Assembly: GCA_032622095.1 (NCBI GenBank)
Contig: CP136067.1
Coordinates: 58,507,899-58,571,898 of the forward strand
Origin: Siphonodentalium dalli
Lineage: Eukaryota > Mollusca > Scaphopoda > Gadilida > Siphonodentaliidae
Length of the DNA: 64,000 bases
Reading direction: 5' to 3'
Shown here: positions 11,640-22,175 of the stretch, one piece after another
Layout: each line of letters begins with the position of its first letter
Numbering within the stretch: position 1 is the first letter of the stretch
The notes under the pieces: generated by a model
Database searches by the model: none
What the model was told of the DNA's origin: nothing
The model's input: only the letters and a program-made list of their open reading frames with translations
Made by a program: the position numbers and the translations under genes

Positions 11640-14600
11640 ATATGGGGATTGACTATTTCGAGTAACAGGAACGGAACGAGGAACAGGAACAACTTCCGAG
11701 TAACAGAATGACTATTTCGAGTAACAGGAATGAGGAACAGATATATAAGCTCATATTTCTCGCGTTTTACAGTATGAAACAATCCATATTATACACCATT
11801 GGAAAGCATAGCATCTATCCTACATTAATATTGCAACATTTAGACACTAATTTGGCGAACAGAGCGTATAATTGGCCAGGAACGTCGAGCGGTTGAATCG
11901 GAAATTAGCAAAAAACGAAAAAGTTCCGAGTAACACGAATGAGGAACAGTGATATAAACTTAATTTTCACGCAATTTACGCAATGAAACAATACACGTTA
12001 TACATCATTTGAAGGCATAGCCTCTCCCCTTCTTTAATATTGCAACATTTAAACACCACTTTTGAGAACTAAGCGTATAATTGGCCAGGAACGTCCAGCG
12101 GTGAAACAGAAATTAGCTAAAAACAAAACAATTTCCGAGTAACAGGAATGAGGACAGAGATATAAACTTAATTTTCACGCATTTTACGCAATGAAACAAT
12201 ACATGTTATACATCATTCGAAAGCATAGCATCTTCCCTTCTTTACTATTACAACATTTAAAATCCACTTTTGAGAACTAAGTGTATAATTGGCCAGGAAC
12301 GTCGAGCGGTGAATCAGAAATTAGCAAAAAAACGAAACAAATTCCGAGTAACAGCAATGAGGAACAGATATATAAGCTCATATTTCTCGCGTTTTACGGT
12401 ATTAAACAATCCAGATTATACATCATTCGAAAGAATAGCCTCTCTACTTCATGAATAATGCGACATTTAAACACTACTTTGGAGAACTGTGCGTATAATT
12501 GGCCAGGAACGTCGAGCGGTGAATTAGAAATTAGCCAAAAAACGAAACAATTTCCGAGTAACAGGAATGAGGAACAGATATATAAGCTCAATTTTCTCGC
12601 ATTTTATGCAATGAAACAGTACAATGTTATAATCATTCGAAAGCATAGCCTCTTCCCTTCTTTAATATTGCAACATGTAAGCACTGCTATTGAGAACTAA
12701 TCGCATAATTGGTCAGGAACGTCGAGCGGTGAATCAGAAATTAGCTAAAAACGAAAATATTTCCGAGTACCGGTAACAGGAATGTGGAACAGATATATAA
12801 GCTCAATTTTCTCGCATTTTACGCAATGAAATAATACAATGTTATACATCATTATACATCATTATACAAGCATGGCCTCTCTCCTTCTTTAATATTGCAA
12901 CATTTAAGCACTACTTTTGAGAACTAAGCGTATATTTAGCAAAAAACGAAAACTTTCCGAGTAACAGGAATGAGGAACATATATATAATCTCATATTTCT
13001 CGCGTTTTACGCTATGGAACAATACATAGTATACATCAATCGAAAGCATAGCATCACCCCTTCATTAATATTGCAACAATTAGACACTAATTTTGCGAAC
13101 AAAGCGTATAATTGGCCAGGAACGTCGAGCGGTGAATCGGAAATTAGCACCCCGAAGAACGTAACATATTCTTCGTAGAAAGGGGAACATGTCTCTATTC
13201 CGAAGGTTCGCTATTCCGAAGGTTCACTAATCCGAAGGTTCACTAATCCGAAGGTTCACTATTCCGAAGGTTCACTATTCCGAAGGTTCGCTATTCCGAA
13301 GGTTTTTGTTATTTTAAAAGTTAATTCTATATTCTAAAGTATATTGAGAGGGTTCTTTAGTACGAAGACTCTTATGAAGGAAATAACTTAAAACATTAAA
13401 AAAATAAATGTGATTTTTGTTTTCGTGGGTTTCCTTGAGATTTAACCCTTTGGCGAGTAGAACGACATATATGTCGTCTATCGGCTGAGGACTAAACGAC
13501 ATATTTTAGTTATTTTACGTCTATATAACTTCAATATATCATCTGATTTATAAATGATTTACATAGGAGTTATTTTGATTAATATAATGTCCCAAATGCC
13601 AAAGGCGGACTATAACAGTGGGGCTCTTACGGTCAATCAATACTGGAGCGCTATAACTTACTGTATAGCAGAATACCGCTGAATGGACCTAACTGCAATT
13701 CTGACTTTGTATTGATTTTAATGTTGATGTTTCTTTCAAGTACAGATTGCCAGTTCGGGTAGAATGCATCTCTAACTCGTAGTTTATTTCAGTCATTGTG
13801 TTTTCAACTTTCTATAATATTAAAATGATAAACTGATACTGTCTTCTTGCTATTAATAACCGACATCCGGGACAAATTAGATATTAGATTGGGGTGTATA
13901 AATGTACGGGGGCGCAAATTTTGATTCATTTCTGGCTAAAAACTCCCATAATAGAAAACCTTCGGAATAGCGAACCTTCGGAATAGTGAACCTTCGGATT
14001 GGTGAACCTTCGGATTAGTGAACCTTCGGATTAGTGAACCTTCGGAATAGCGAACCTTCGGAATAGAGAACCCTACTCGTAGAAAGTCGCAGATTTTTCA
14101 CGAATTACGCAATGTCACTGCCAAATATTTACAGAAATGGAAGGAGTATCATTCAGTCTACCCATTTCTGGCACATCGGATGCTTTTTGTTCAAAAAGGT
14201 TCTGAAAAAGTTTGAAAAATGATTGATATCAACGGTGCACCTTACAGCCCGACGGTGCACCTACAGCCAAATCAACTTCCGAGTAAAAAATGACTATTTG
14301 GAGTAACAGGAACGGAACGAGGAAAAGGAACAACTTCCGAGTAAAAAAGTGACTATTTGGAGTAACAGGAATGAGGAACAGAGCTCAAATGTCTCGCTTT
14401 TAAAGCTATGAAACAATACATAGTATACATCATTCGATAGCATAGCATCCCCCTTCCTTCTTTAATATTGCAACATTTAAACTCTACTTTTGATAATTGG
14501 TCAGGAACGTCGGGTGGTGAATAGGACATTAGCAAAACGTAAATTTTTCCGAATAACAGAGATATAAACTTAATTTTCTGGCAATTTACGCAATCAAAAA

Positions 14601-14930
14601 ATACTTATTATACACCATTCGAAAGCATGGCCTCTCCCCTTCATGAATATTGCAACATTTAAACACTACTTTTGAGAACTATGCGTATAATTGGCCAGGA
14701 ACGTTGAGCGGTAAATCGGAAATTAGCTAAAACATGTTCTTTTCCGAGTAACAGGAATGAGGAACAGAGATGTAAAATTTTGCGCAATCAAACAATGAAT
14801 ATTATATACCATTCAAAAGCATTGCCACTCCCCTAAAAGAATATTGCAACATATGTACACTACTTTTGAGAATTAAGCGTACAGTTGGCAAGGAACGTCG
14901 AGTGGTGAATCGGAAATTAGAAAACGTAAT
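11640..14930. repeat. ~205 bp satellite array in intron 4, interrupted by a foldback element
   Basis: Units contain, in order, TTCCGAGTAACAGGAATGAG, GAACAGATATATAAGCTCA, a TTTCTCGCATTTTACGCAATG block, CATTCGAAAGCATAGCCTC, TTTAATATTGCAACATTTA and GGCCAGGAACGTCGAGCGGT. Roughly seven units are visible from 11640 to 13150 and three more from 14280 to 14930. Copies differ by a few percent to tens of percent and by small deletions. The open frames within it are by-products. Confidence 0.85.
13183..14076. mobile_element. Foldback-like element with 17 bp subterminal repeats and 10 bp target duplication
   Basis: The left end (13190-13305) has seven direct copies of a 17 bp unit (CTATTCCGAAGGTTCAC-type). 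The right end (13960-14070) has the same number in inverse orientation. The outer ends share TCTATTCCGAAGG. TCGTAGAAAG occurs immediately outside both ends (13173-13182 and 14077-14086), a 10 bp target duplication. Internal tandem repeats in the inverted termini and a 9-10 bp duplication are features of Foldback/MULE-type elements. The interior (13320-13950) is non-coding. It is inserted in the satellite array. Confidence 0.8.
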
Positions 14931-15104
14931 TAAACTGTTAAATGAAATTGAATATACGGACGTATGATTATGTGACCTTTTCTAGAAGCATAAATATAAG
15001 TGCCCAGAGTAGTCTCACGAATACGACCGATTATTATTTCTTTTAATATATATATATATATACACCAACAAATCTTTCAAAATCCACTGTTATAGAACAA
15101 TAAG

Positions 15105-15265
15105 CGAGATCACTGCATGAGTCGCTACCATATTGGATCCATCCAGCCCCAATTCCGCGGTTTAACTGCTACATCTCAACGTTCTGGAGTAGCATTCCAT
15201 ATTTGGAGCTCATTATATCGAATACTAAGTACTACAGAACTTTGACCTGTAAGCACTGAATCATG
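15105..15265. repeat. Palindromic MITE, copy 2 (decayed)
   Basis: Shares AAGCGAGATCACTG, CATATTGGATCCA, CGTTCTGGAGTAGCATTCC and CAGAACTTTGACCTGTA with copy 1 at 10420-10650, but the arms pair less well. It is preceded by a (TA)n microsatellite at 15047-15063. Confidence 0.5.
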
Positions 15266-15734
15266 TCTGAATGCCCATAGAAACGCTATTTAGCGGAGAT
15301 CCAATGTTCGTAACTTCACACAAACGGGTTACCGCGTACTCGTGGGTACTCTGGAAACGTCAGCACTGTTACCGGTTGGTGTATGGGAATTCTCAGGGTA
15401 ATCAAATCTGAATATTTATGCACAAATAAAGTATGCTTAATGTTGAGCAAAGATGGAGCCATTGTGCTAAAACTAGAAATTTAATAATTAATATTGTCAT
15501 CGTGACACAATGCCTGCTTTAAAAAAAATGTGGTCGTGAAGCCTCCCGGCGAGGTATTTCATAAAAAGGGACAGATCATGCTTGACTCCTCGACCAATAG
15601 CTGTCATTTATTGGAGGACAGTTAATTACATGACAATGTGGGACTCATGCAATGGTGTTAGTTTGAGCCAACAGGTCAGATAATTGTCATAGTGATTTTT
15701 TAGCGCTGACCATTCACTGATCGGTAAGATTTTT

Positions 15735-16500
15735 ATACGCCCGTTTGAAGAAAAAAACGGTCGTATTATGTAAATGTGTTGTCCGTCCGTCCATGCATCG
15801 TCCGTCGTGCGTCCGCTTTTGATTTCCGGATGATAACTTTAGATTGAATCGAGTGAACTGAACCAAATTTGGTATGTTAGTTTACCACAGATCAAGTTCG
15901 AATATGGGTTTCGTCCGCTTGATTTTGACTGAGTTATGTCCCTTTTTCGACTTAGATTTTACCTGATTTGCTGTTTCCGGATGATAACTTTAGATTGAAT
16001 CAAGTGAACTAAACCAAATTTGGTATACAGATCAAGTTCAAATATGGGTTCTGTCTACATGATTTTGCAGGTCAAGTTCGAATTTGAGTACGATCCGACC
16101 ATGTTTGCCAGAGTTATAGGATTGTTTTGCCTGAAAATAAATATTTGGTTCATGTATTGACTTAATCTTTACAAACAAGGAAAATGTGCATTGCGGTGTT
16201 TCGGAAGTATACTGTTCATACCACAAACTTGTTTGGATTGGATGGAATATTTATCACTGGTAACAAGGTATATTAATTTCAACTTAAAATGTTTATATTT
16301 TGAGGTTTCTGATTGATAAAAAAAAAATTGGTATGTGAATTTTTCAGTCAAAAATACCAAACTTGAAGTTATGTGTTTTATTTTTGTTATTATTTCGTCT
16401 TAAGTCAAAGGTTTCAAACAAATGAATTAAACCTAGCCCCACTCTACTCCAGAAACGGGCGTATTTTGCCACGCTCGGACGGCGTGCTCTTGTTTATATT
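15735..16500. repeat. Dispersed 'TTCCGGATGATAACTTTAG' repeat, copy 1
   Basis: Starts near TTTTATACGCCCGTTT and ends near AAACGGGCGTATTTTGCC, suggesting short inverted termini. Inside, TTCCGGATGATAACTTTAGA and GAACCAAATTTGGTATG recur twice, with GATCAAGTTCGAATATGGGT after each. A reverse-oriented relative is at 21170-21657. Repeats of this style are common in marine invertebrate genomes. Coding potential is absent. Confidence 0.6.
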
Positions 16501-16869
16501 TGTTTTTAGGATTTTGTTTTTTTGGTATTTGATGGTACAAAAAGATAACATTACATTACATACAGCATAATCTAACGTTAATCAAACATTTCATCTGCAT
16601 TATTCTGAGAAACCGAACTGTCCATATTCATTTGGAAATTGGCTAGATCAAATCAGAATGAATTGTTATCGGCAAAAATGTTAAATTTAATAACATATAT
16701 ATATACATGTACTGTATATTTTATGGCAGTGGTCAGACTAGATCAAACCATTAATCTCTACTCCGGTTTACGCCGGTAGAAAACAATTAAAGCATGCAAT
16801 CTCGAGCTGGGACTACACACAATTGTGAAGTAGATTATTGAGGAACAAGTATTATTTTATATTTTTCAG

Positions 16870-16980
16870 CTCAAAGAGAGGAACTTCAACTTAATAAAAC
16901 GATGGCAACAGAGAGACCGTGTCCATCAGAACAGACTCGAGGATAAACAACAACAGAGGATATATTCACTGAAGCGAAAG
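16870..16980 (+). CDS. FSIP2-like: FSIP2-like exon 5 (coiled coil, residues 261-297)
   Basis: The acceptor ATATTTTTCAG|CTCAAA is strong. The donor AAG|GTCTGG is unusual after +2 and should be checked against transcripts. The 111 nt, phase 0 to 0, encode 37 residues such as LKERNFNLIKRWQQRDRV and LEDKQQQRIYSLKRK. The composition matches the exons on either side. It was found by extending the expected phase through the intron and not by ORF length, since it is too short to stand out as an ORF. Confidence 0.75.
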
Positions 16981-17761
16981 GTCTGGCACCTTATACTTTA
17001 TACGGACTCAGGGCTTTCGATTGGTTCATGCTAAATAACATAAACGTCTGTAAAACAACTACCATCAATCAACAGTTTTACTTTCCATGTGTGTATGTTG
17101 TAAATAAAATGATCCTATACTATGCGAGTACATGAACAAATAGTTTGACTTTGATCTTATTTTAGTAACTCTCCAACAATGAGATTTCGCATCTCCTCAA
17201 TACACATGGAATTACCGATAAAAGTACAAGTAGTCCAATAAAATACCAAATTTTAATATGACAAATCATTGTAACAGTTTTGTTCACATAACAAAGGTTT
17301 TGACGCACGAAATTTCGTTATTGAGAACTATTATTAATAAATATACATGCAAGTAAGAACAAAGTTGATATATTTCTCCATGTTATTCTTATTTAATGTT
17401 TTTGGCACATTTACCCATTGCGAGGGCCTTGGTCCCTCTAAAGACATGTTATCTCTTCCTAACAAGATTTATATAGTTTCCGGGGAATCTATGTAAATTA
17501 AAATCGCGTTGATAACTTTTCACTCTGACGTACATTTAAGCCCAAATTTTGAATAAACGATGGGACACATCTTAGAATACGACACGAAAATTGTCAGACT
17601 GATCGGTTAAAGATTGCCTGAGATATATAGCACATTTTCCAAGGGTGGCGATTGCGAAATTTACGTCGCCAATGTGCAGTGTTTTAGCATACACAAACAC
17701 GGGCGCCACTGAGAGCACTAAGATAAATCTACCGCGACCTATATATGGCCTGTATATTTGT

Positions 17762-17875
17762 GAACTGGTTAACGCTATTGCACGAGTTTGTTGTGACGCG
17801 ATGGTAAAACGAGAACCGGAGGTTCGAGTTTTACCTCGTGGCACGACAAACAAGTGCAATAACGTTAACCTGTTC
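17762..17875. repeat. Hairpin MITE in intron 5
   Basis: Arms of about 48 bp (GAACTGGTTAACGCTATTGC... and ...GCAATAACGTTAACCTGTTC) pair with few mismatches around a 17 bp loop. The overlapping open frames on both strands (17572-17940) are explained by this palindrome and are not genes. Confidence 0.65.
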
Positions 17876-18678
17876 AAAAAACTGTGTTGTACTATGTTTA
17901 TTGCATACTCTGAAGATTGTGGCTTGTAACATACTACCATTTGGGTCGATGTTGTGTTATTTAATTGAACAAACGTGCGCTTAATGTGGACTAAGTCTAT
18001 ACCCCATAATTTAACGAAGACATTTTCTGTTAAAGTTGACGTCGCCAGTGACGTTGTTGACGTAATAGGTTGTTTTGTTCAATACAAGAACAATACGCAT
18101 TTTTTTTATTGAACGCCGTGAAAACTTCTCTGTATTTCGCACACAAAAGCCATTGTGTGATGAATACAAAGTGCATGATAGATATAAGATAGAGTTATAC
18201 CGCTTGTATCAGTAAACCGACGAAACTATATGGACCCGTCATTTCTGAAGGGGAATCCCCTAGGTAGAACAATAATAAATACGAATCGAAGTCACAGGTC
18301 CTGAAACGCTTCTATTTAATTACTAGTATTAATATTGATTTTTTGTCGATTTTTCTGGTATAATACATGGAACCTTTGTGGACTATTTATTAGAACATAA
18401 ACCTTAATTAGGCAATCTCTGGAAACGTTCGGAGCGTACGTAGAACGTACCAAGAGGGAGAACTCTAAATCGTTAGCGCCCTAAATCAAGCAAATTTCAT
18501 TTCATTTAAATTATAACAGATTTCATCGCGAATTACGCTCGGTTTAATCTGTGCTTATTTCACAAAAAATAAAACAGCTATTTGTAGACTTGAAATCGGG
18601 TTTTATAAAAAAATTATGTTGCTGTGTTTCTGTGACAGAGAATATAGATAATCGAGACATAATAATGTTTTCAAACAG

Positions 18679-18826
18679 AAACTTGAATTTTGGAACCAAA
18701 GGACGCTGCTTCAAATGGAGAAAATAAAAAGAGAAAACGATTACTATGAACGGGAAGAGAAAGCGAGATCGAAGAACATAGACCACAGGGACAGGGTACT
18801 AGGACGAATACGGATAGGACAGAGTG
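18679..18826 (+). CDS. FSIP2-like: FSIP2-like exon 6 (coiled coil, residues 298-347)
   Basis: The acceptor is TTTTCAAACAG|AAACTT and the donor AGTG|GTATGTG. The 148 nt enter in phase 0 and leave in phase 1. The exon encodes KLEFWNQRTLLQMEKIKREN followed by DYYEREEKARSKNIDHRDRV and a short Gly/Arg end. It is rich in Lys, Glu and Arg with heptad hydrophobics, continuing the rod. The split Gly/Glu codon is completed by exon 7 (G|AG, Glu). Confidence 0.77.
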
Positions 18827-19071
18827 GTATGTGACAGTCAAATAAGAATATTATTTTTTATCCGTACAGTACAGTTATGTGTAAATTATCGTGCAGTGTG
18901 ACGAATTGGTAAGGTTATGCTATACTCTATATACATTTTGGTGACCTCCCAGTTTAGGATCAGTAACCAGTCTATATAGATTCAAGTAGTGACACTGAGA
19001 GCGCGCAATGAACAGACCATTAAATACTAGTACAAAAAGGTCCCAACCAGAGACGTGGCTAGAACGTCGAT

Positions 19072-19320
19072 GTGTTGGGGTGTCCAACTAAATGGAAATT
19101 CCAACTTCTCGACCTTCTTGAAGAGAAACTACCGAACACTGAGGAAACTTCATTTGCAACGTTTTTTTCAAATGATATCTCCACTTTCCAGTCGGCCAAA
19201 TATGTCCAACTGATTCCGAAAAAATTGCCAACTGATGGCCATTTCAGTCTACAATTTGGACTAAAAGTTGGGAAATGTTCTAAATCTTGGTTTAAAACAA
19301 GACATTTAAAAATATACTAA
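19072..19320. repeat. Dispersed 'TTGGAAATTTCCAAC' repeat (intron 6 copy)
   Basis: Contains TGGAAATTCCAACTTC, TTGCCAACTGATGGCC and ATTTCAGTCTACAATTTGG. Relatives occur at about 1980-2120, 2220-2330, 40300-40390, 41630-41830 and 44500-44740. Shared elements are a GTTGGAAATT/AATTTCCAAC palindrome and 'CTGATGGCCATTCCAGTC'. The 82-residue frame across it is not conserved between copies. Confidence 0.5.
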
Positions 19321-19719
19321 ATGTTGGTTGTATTGGACTATCAGAAGTTCTCAACAATCTCAATATATTTTTTCGGTGGATAATTTCTAAATGTTGCTGA
19401 CACAGGTATAGAATTTCCAAATAAAAAAATAATCGTCAAAGTAGTAACCCCCACCCGCTGTCGCCCCATCACTAATCACAAAAAGGTCAGACATTTTCAT
19501 GGAAGTATCGACTCATTTAGCAGTTGTATTTACTTTTATAGAAGATATATTAGCCATGCTGTTATATGTTTAGTTCATGATATTAAAAAGCGATTTATTG
19601 GCGAAGTATATCGCACTTTAGTGTCATTTAATCCCCCAATTGAATCAGCCGCCCGATTTGTAGTAACCTGAAACCGTCAGTGTCTATATTTCAGCTGAAA
19701 GTTGCATATTTGCATTTGT

Positions 19720-20100
19720 ACATTTAAGTGTGATTTGGTTATGCTCAAGCAATTATATAATTTTATTACATTCTTATATGTGATTTATCGAGTGATTATA
19801 AACAATAATAACCACTTGATTTTAGAATTATCCATCTTACACCCGCAATTTGTCCGTAATTTGTCCGTTTGCGCACGTGGAAGTGGACCACATCTCCAAA
19901 CATTAACAAATTTCAAAAATCGATATCTGATCACTCTGAGCTTTGAAGGGTGGGTTTCTCGACTCGAATCAAATCTAGCGCGTTTCATATTCATATACGC
20001 GATATCGATGTTTTGTTTTGCGCCATTCGTGGGCATAACGTCGGTATTATTTGAATTTCTGGTAATTCAGATGTTTATATTGGAATACAATTAACAGAAT
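19720..20100. repeat. MITE family A ('AAAGGTACTCAATCCG'), partial copy in intron 6
   Basis: Shares CACTTGATTTTAGAATTATC, CATCTTACACCCGCAATTTG and AAATCGATATCTGATCACTC with the fuller copies at 28736, 52050, 52805 and 63616. The ends are missing. It ends about 85 bp before exon 7. Confidence 0.6.
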
Positions 20101-20183
20101 AATCACTTGATTGAACTGTTGAAGTGAAATGATTAATTCGAGGCAAGAAAGGTTGCAAGTCAAAAATGTTCTTGATTTTACAG

Positions 20184-20306
20184 AGACACTTGAGCAAATG
20201 AAGAGAGATGCTCGAAAAGCAAAGGAAAGACGCCAGAAGTCTTATGCTAAAAGACTGTCGGCTAGACTCCAATCGGAAGACATCCATATTTGGTCCACGA
20301 AAAAAT
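20184..20306 (+). CDS. FSIP2-like: FSIP2-like exon 7 (end of coiled-coil rod, residues 347-388)
   Basis: The acceptor is CTTGATTTTACAG|AGACAC and the donor AAAAAT|GTGAGT. The 123 nt go from phase 1 to phase 1. The peptide (ETLEQMKRDARKAKERRQKS, then YAKRLSARLQSEDIHIWSTKK) ends the highly charged region. An in-frame ATG at 20129 belongs to the upstream intron; the charged composition starts only at the acceptor. It is followed by an 8.9 kb intron. Confidence 0.8.
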
Positions 20307-20611
20307 GTGAGTTTTTATGCTTAAATTTCTTTACTAAATGGATTCTCCCTCAGTTCTGAAACTATATATTGGGAGGGCCTATTATTCATCTGTATACATA
20401 GGGAAGTTCGGGCAATATAAAAGCAGACAGTTAAGTATCCTATTCATTGGTGGGAAATGTTATGCTATTGTTGAAATTATTTTCTGAACCTTTTCTAAGG
20501 GATTACTACTCATCAATGAGTATATAGTCACAGTATATAAATGGTTATTAAAGATAATGTATTCTTCCTAACAAGTGTTATATAGTTTCCGGGGTATAAA
20601 ATTATAAAGAT

Positions 20612-20915
20612 GAACCGAAGACGCAGGTGGCTAAGGAACATGGCACATTAGGCCAAGATAAGCCGTCCAGCGGGCCAACCTGGTTCGATCCCGATTAGTG
20701 CCGATGTGTGTATCCACGCAACGGGCCGGGGCATGATTCTTTTGTCTGGGCACGGTTGTCAGTTGCTTTCCGATGGTCGGTGGTATCTTCATTCAGTAGA
20801 TTGATTTCCCCATGAAAGTAACCCACTGCATGTGCAGTCATTCCTCCACACATAAGATTAACAACGTCGTGATGTGGTATGACGGCTGAAACGACAATAA
20901 AACAATCAAATCTCT
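20612..20915 (+). mobile_element. tRNA-derived SINE (intron 7)
   Basis: The head has an A-box-like GTGGCTAAGG and a B box GGTTCGATCCC with near-canonical RNA polymerase III spacing. A central domain with CACGCAACGGGCCGG follows. The tail ends GACGGCTGAAACGACAAT then AAAACAATCAAAT, the kind of 3' end seen in invertebrate SINEs. It is not a functional tRNA gene because the acceptor and anticodon stems do not fold cleanly. It is sense to the host gene. Confidence 0.7.
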
Positions 20916-21169
20916 TTATGTCGTGGACTGTGTAATTTGATACACCAAATCCTTAAAATAAAAGAAACTGCACGAAAAGTAGTTTTAACAGTTTTGTAAA
21001 CACGCTATATAAGATATCCGTGACCTTTTTGTTGCGCTTATATGATTATGTGTACGTTCCATGGGGTTAATCGGGACAGCGCCACAACAACTTCCTTTAT
21101 CTATAGTAAAAAAAAAGGTCGCCGACCAAGTGTACCCGGAAAAGGTGGCTTTTTATTAAGGATAGTTTG

Positions 21170-21657
21170 TTTTTGTTTTAACTCTGTCAAAATTCATCGG
21201 ACCGTGACCAGATTTAAAACTTGGGCTTTGTCTTCTGGAATTTGAACAACTAACCAAATGTCAAGAGATTCAGTTGAATTTAAAAACAATCAGATAAATA
21301 AAAGAAAAGTTATCATCCGGAAACCAAAATAATCGGCAAAGTTTAAGTCTATAAGGACCACAACTCCGGCAATAATGGGCGGACCGAACCCATATTCGAA
21401 CCTGACCTGTACTTGGAGCTGATAATCTGACGTACCCAGTTTGGTTCAGATCCGATCACATAAACTAAAGTTGTCATCCGGAAACCTCAAAACGAAAAAA
21501 TTCTAAGTCGGAAAGGGGCCATATCTCCGGCAAAAATGGGTGGATTTGACCTGTATTTTGAGCTCATAAACTCACATATCAAATTTGGTTTCGATCTGAT
21601 AACCCAAAATAAAGTCATTATCCGGAAACTTTCCGAACGGACAGATTCTAAGTCTTA
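21170..21657. repeat. Dispersed 'TTCCGGATGATAACTTTAG' repeat, copy 2 (reverse)
   Basis: Reverse-oriented relative of 15735-16500, with TTATCATCCGGAAACC, GAACCCATATTCGAACCTGA and TTATCCGGAAACTTTCCG. It is cut by the insertion at 21658 and seems to resume at 28113 (TCCGGAAACTTTCCGCACGG). Confidence 0.55.
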
Positions 21658-22175
21658 GGGTGGATACACACATGCATGTAATCTCTGTAAATACCGTGTA
21701 TTTGGCGTTTTACATGGACCATACACACCGTGTAATATGTGTCCGCTGACAACCCAATCATTGCGACTGTGTTTAACCACAGTGAGTTAAACTCTGAACC
21801 TCTGAAGAGCCGTTGACTGGGACGAAGTCGTCAGGCCGCTTAAAATAATTATTCGCGCGATAACTCAAATGGTCGACGTTCTGTTTAAATCATTGTCAGT
21901 CTTCTATTGATGTTAATACCAGTGATGGCATCTTCACCAAAGCAGGGGGCTATGACCCCCAACATGCACGGGGAGCTATATTATCTCAGAAGCTACCGAA
22001 TTCACCATTGCATATTACCTCGACGGGGGGGGGGGGTCTGTGCACGCAGCACCCTGAGTCCTGACACCCTGCTTTATAAATATCGTAGTCATGTCTGTCG
22101 TGTCTGTTGTCTACGAGTGATTAATCTAATATGCAGCAATTTATGCTATTCATATAATTATGAACATATTATACA

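Noticed and set aside
17572-17940. 122-codon reverse ORF and overlapping 94-codon forward ORF
   Set aside because: Both cross a palindromic MITE and have no recognisable domain or splice signals.
20612-20720. Possible tRNA gene because of GGTTCGATCCC
   Set aside because: Only the B box is good; the cloverleaf does not form and a SINE body and tail follow.
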